DNA of 8,389 nucleotides. Origin: Anaeromyxobacter sp. GTDB lineage: Bacteria; Myxococcota; Myxococcia; Myxococcales; Anaeromyxobacteraceae. The notes under the pieces are model-generated. The model was not told where the DNA came from, searched no databases, and saw nothing but the letters and a program-made list of their open reading frames with translations. The stretch is from NCBI GenBank assembly GCA_020028115.1, contig JAHWYA010000052.1:1-8389 (forward strand), in the 5' to 3' direction. The stretch's first letter is position 1. Each line of letters opens with the position of its first letter. Positions 6,750-8,389 of this stretch are shown piece by piece. Made by a program: the position numbers and the translations under genes.

Positions 6750-7586
6750 ATGGCCTGGTTGGAAGCTGCATTCCGCTGGACGCACGTCGTGGCCGGGATC
6801 CTCTGGATCGGCCACCTGTACTTCTTCAACTTCGTGAACGCGCAGGTCGCGAAGGTGTACGACCCCGAGTCCAGGAAGAAGGTCGTCCCCGAGCTGATGC
6901 CGCGCGCGCTGTACTGGTTCCGGTGGGGCGCGGTCTACACGTGGACGACGGGGTTCCTGATCGCGGGGCTCGTCTACTGGTCGGTCGACAACCTCATCCG
7001 CAAGGACGAGGCGGGGCGGCCGGCCTTCGGCCACGTCGCGGGCGTCGCGATCGCGCTCGTCGCCATCGGCGTCGTGTTCTTCGTGTACGAGGCGGTCTGG
7101 AAGGCGCTCGGCAAGAACGAGCGGCTCGGCGTGGGCGTCCTCTACGGGCTCCTCGTGCTCCTGCTGGTCGGCCTCTCGCAGATCTTCACCGGGCGTGCCC
7201 TCTTCATCCACGCGGGCATGCTCTTCGGGACGATCATGGTGATGAACGTCTGGATGAGGATCTGGCCGGCGCAGAAGCGGATCATCCAGGCCGCGAAGGG
7301 CCTCGCGTCCGCGCCGGACCCGGCGGTGCCGGCGATGGCGGCGCTCCGCTCGAAGCACAACACCTACCTCTCCGTGCCCCTCGTCTTCACGATGGTGGCG
7401 AACCACTACCCCACCATCTTCGGCGCGGACCACAGCTGGATCATCCTCTCCGGGACCATCGCCCTCGGGTTCGCTGTGACGAAGCTGCTCTACCTCAAGT
7501 CGGCCGGCCCGGCGCCGGCGCTCTACGGCGCGCCGGCGGCCGCGTCCTCGACCGGCACGCCCGGGATGGCCGCGCCGAAGCCGTGA
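6750..7586 (+). CDS. Integral membrane protein, PuuD / urate oxidase N-terminal domain type, without cytochrome domain
   Basis: A 278-residue inner-membrane protein. ATG 6750 has GGAG at 6740-6743, six bases upstream. About seven hydrophobic segments are visible, near residues 8-28, 55-78, 95-115, 126-146, 149-168, 206-222 and 227-247. Motifs include RWTHVVAGILWIGHLYFFNF (9-28), HAGMLFGTIMVMNVWMRIWP (154-173) and KHNTYLSVPLVFTMVANHY (202-220). His12, His22, His154, His203 and His219 lie in or at the ends of membrane helices and could ligate haem. The pattern matches the N-terminal membrane part of PuuD, the membrane urate hydroxylase of proteobacteria, which normally continues into a cytochrome c domain. 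Here that domain is absent and an Ala/Pro/Gly-rich tail (251-278) ends the protein. The frame is open further upstream to 6444, but that extension overlaps the FIST gene and is not believable. Urate activity is not established for the stand-alone form; a general membrane redox role is equally possible. Confidence 0.82.
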   Translation: MAWLEAAFRWTHVVAGILWIGHLYFFNFVNAQVAKVYDPESRKKVVPELMPRALYWFRWGAVYTWTTGFLIAGLVYWSVDNLIRKDEAGRPAFGHVAGVAIALVAIGVVFFVYEAVWKALGKNERLGVGVLYGLLVLLLVGLSQIFTGRALFIHAGMLFGTIMVMNVWMRIWPAQKRIIQAAKGLASAPDPAVPAMAALRSKHNTYLSVPLVFTMVANHYPTIFGADHSWIILSGTIALGFAVTKLLYLKSAGPAPALYGAPAAASSTGTPGMAAPKP

Positions 7587-7665
7587 CCGCGTCTTCGACG
7601 ATGAAGCCGTAGGAGCTCGTGAGCGACGTTTTCTCGTGGCACTCGTCCAAGCGGTAGGCAAAGTG

Positions 7666-7681
7666 GGGGCGACATCGCCCC
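7666..7681 (+). repeat. Perfect inverted repeat GGGGCGA-CA-TCGCCCC
   Basis: Seven-base arms (7666-7672 and 7675-7681) around two bases; in RNA a 6-bp stem with a 4-base loop. It lies 80 bases after the PuuD-like stop. No T-run follows, so it is not a classic intrinsic terminator. It may be a weak terminator or a protein-binding dyad. Confidence 0.45.
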
Positions 7682-7702
7682 GCGCGGAGGGGCCAACCTC
7701 AG

Positions 7703-7719
7703 GATCGGCCTGGCCGATC
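7703..7719 (+). promoter_or_regulatory. Perfect 17-bp palindrome GATCGGCC-T-GGCCGATC, possible operator
   Basis: Eight-base arms (7703-7710 and 7712-7719) around a single T, 50 bases before the cytochrome start at 7770. The symmetry and spacing suit a dimeric transcription factor site. No T-run follows, which argues against a terminator. The 183-base gap 7587-7769 holds no gene I can support. Confidence 0.45.
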
Positions 7720-7769
7720 ATGCCTGCGGAGTTGGTGACGCGCGTGTCGAAATGTGGTTCCTGGGACCC

Positions 7770-8389
7770 ATGGTTCCACATCGTTCAGGCGGGGTCGCCA
7801 CGCTGGCGCTCCTCGCCGTGCTCTCCGGCTGCGGCGAGGCCCGGTCCGCCGTCGGCGAGATCGGCGCGTGCACGCGCTGCCACGGGCTGCCGCCCGAGAC
7901 CGGCGCCCACCGCGCGCACCTGTCGGGCGGGCCGTTGCGCGGCCCGCTCGCCTGCGTCGATTGCCACCCGCTAGTGGACGCGTCCAACCCCGGCCACGCC
8001 GGCGCCGGGACCGACTTCGGCTGGAGCGTGCTCGCCGGTTCCACCACACGCTTCGCCGATGGACGATGCACCGCGAGCTACTGCCACGGCGCCACGCTCG
8101 ACGGCGGCTTCAATCCCGCGCCGTCCTGGAGCGGAGGGGCGGCGGAGGCGAGCTGCGGGGCGTGCCACGGCCTTCCGCCGGGGACGCACCCGGCCGGCGC
8201 CGCTGGCCGCTGCGACGCGTGCCACCCGACGTCGGTCGGGCCGGACGGCGCGATCGACGTCGCGGGCGGCCGGCACGTGAACGGCGAGGTCGGTGCGCAG
8301 GTGCGCTGCGACGCGTGCCACGGGGCGCCGCCGCAGAGCGGGGCGCACGCGCGGCACGCCTCCCGGCCCGCGGCACTCGCCGCCTACGG
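7770..8389 (+). CDS. Multihaem c-type cytochrome lipoprotein (CxxxxCH/CxxCH type), 3' end outside window
   Basis: The frame from ATG 7770 is open to the right edge, 206 residues visible. Seen: an N-terminal lipoprotein signal (hydrophobic 9-18, lipobox LSGC with Cys21), then six haem c motifs: CTRCH (34-38), CVDCH (62-66), CTASYCH (100-106, four residues between the cysteines), CGACH (129-133), CDACH (148-152) and CDACH (180-184). The repeating CHGLPP/CHGAPP with nearby distal His (TGAHRAH, SGAHARH) is typical of the Geobacter CxxxxCH...CxxCH cytochrome domain. Such proteins are exported, lipid-anchored at the periplasmic or outer-membrane face, and conduct electrons, often toward extracellular acceptors. 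An in-frame ATG at 7752 would add MWFLGP; neither start has a strong ribosome-binding site, and 7770 gives the more usual signal peptide. It follows the PuuD-like gene by 183 bases with palindromes between, so a separate promoter is likely. Confidence 0.88.
   Translation, partial: MVPHRSGGVATLALLAVLSGCGEARSAVGEIGACTRCHGLPPETGAHRAHLSGGPLRGPLACVDCHPLVDASNPGHAGAGTDFGWSVLAGSTTRFADGRCTASYCHGATLDGGFNPAPSWSGGAAEASCGACHGLPPGTHPAGAAGRCDACHPTSVGPDGAIDVAGGRHVNGEVGAQVRCDACHGAPPQSGAHARHASRPAALAAY

Noticed and set aside
7637..7652. Sigma-54-like promoter (TGGCAC ... GC)
   Set aside because: The GG to GC distance is 11 instead of 10 bases and the TTGC element is missing.
7619..7657. Short open frame starting GTG after a GGAG, 12 codons
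   Set aside because: Too short, spacing to GGAG only three bases, no sign of conservation can be seen; probably chance.
7753..7780. Imperfect dyad TGTGG ... CCACA around TGGGACCCA
   Set aside because: Arms are short and interrupted, and it overlaps the cytochrome start codon; likely chance in this composition.

Overview
The window is very GC-rich throughout, with strong G/C preference at third codon positions. It carries a multihaem c-type cytochrome with CxxCH and CxxxxCH motifs, a FIST sensor and a DUF2934 protein. This combination suggests a Geobacter/Anaeromyxobacter-like bacterium (Desulfobacterota or Myxococcota). A myxobacterial relative such as Anaeromyxobacter is my best guess, but this is inferred from style and gene content, not from a database match.

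Left block (1-3412, + strand): a tightly packed operon of three genes. These are the C-terminal end of a von Willebrand factor A (VWA) protein, a PP2C-type phosphatase overlapping it by 4 bases, and, 12 bases later, a protein kinase fused through a hydrophobic hairpin to a WD40-like beta-propeller. VWA + PP2C + kinase is the gene set of the TerY-P phosphorylation triads known from bacterial tellurite-resistance/stress-type systems. The partners probably form one reversible Ser/Thr phosphorylation switch.

Middle block (3413-5314): a small DUF2934 protein, a coding-looking remnant with no start codon (3741-3929), a tandem pair of 35-base palindromes (3947-4022), and a Fic-family AMP-transferase with an N-terminal inhibitory motif and a C-terminal winged helix. 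The palindromes end at the Fic ribosome-binding site and look like an autoregulatory operator. The last codons of the Fic gene run straight into the 3' half of a tRNA (5254-5314, probably tRNA-Ser with anticodon CGA). It has no 5' half and is followed by a good intrinsic terminator. This is what the end of an element integrated in a tRNA gene looks like, so the Fic gene, and possibly more to its left, is likely on a genomic island whose other end and intact tRNA lie outside the window.

Right block (5315-8389), probably chromosomal backbone: a FIST-domain sensory protein on the - strand, divergent from a stand-alone membrane domain of the PuuD/urate oxidase N-terminal type. Then comes a 183-base gap with two perfect palindromes, and a lipoprotein multihaem cytochrome that runs off the right edge (six haem motifs visible). 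The last two genes point to membrane and extracytoplasmic electron transfer. No CRISPR array, insertion sequence, rRNA or complete tRNA was seen.
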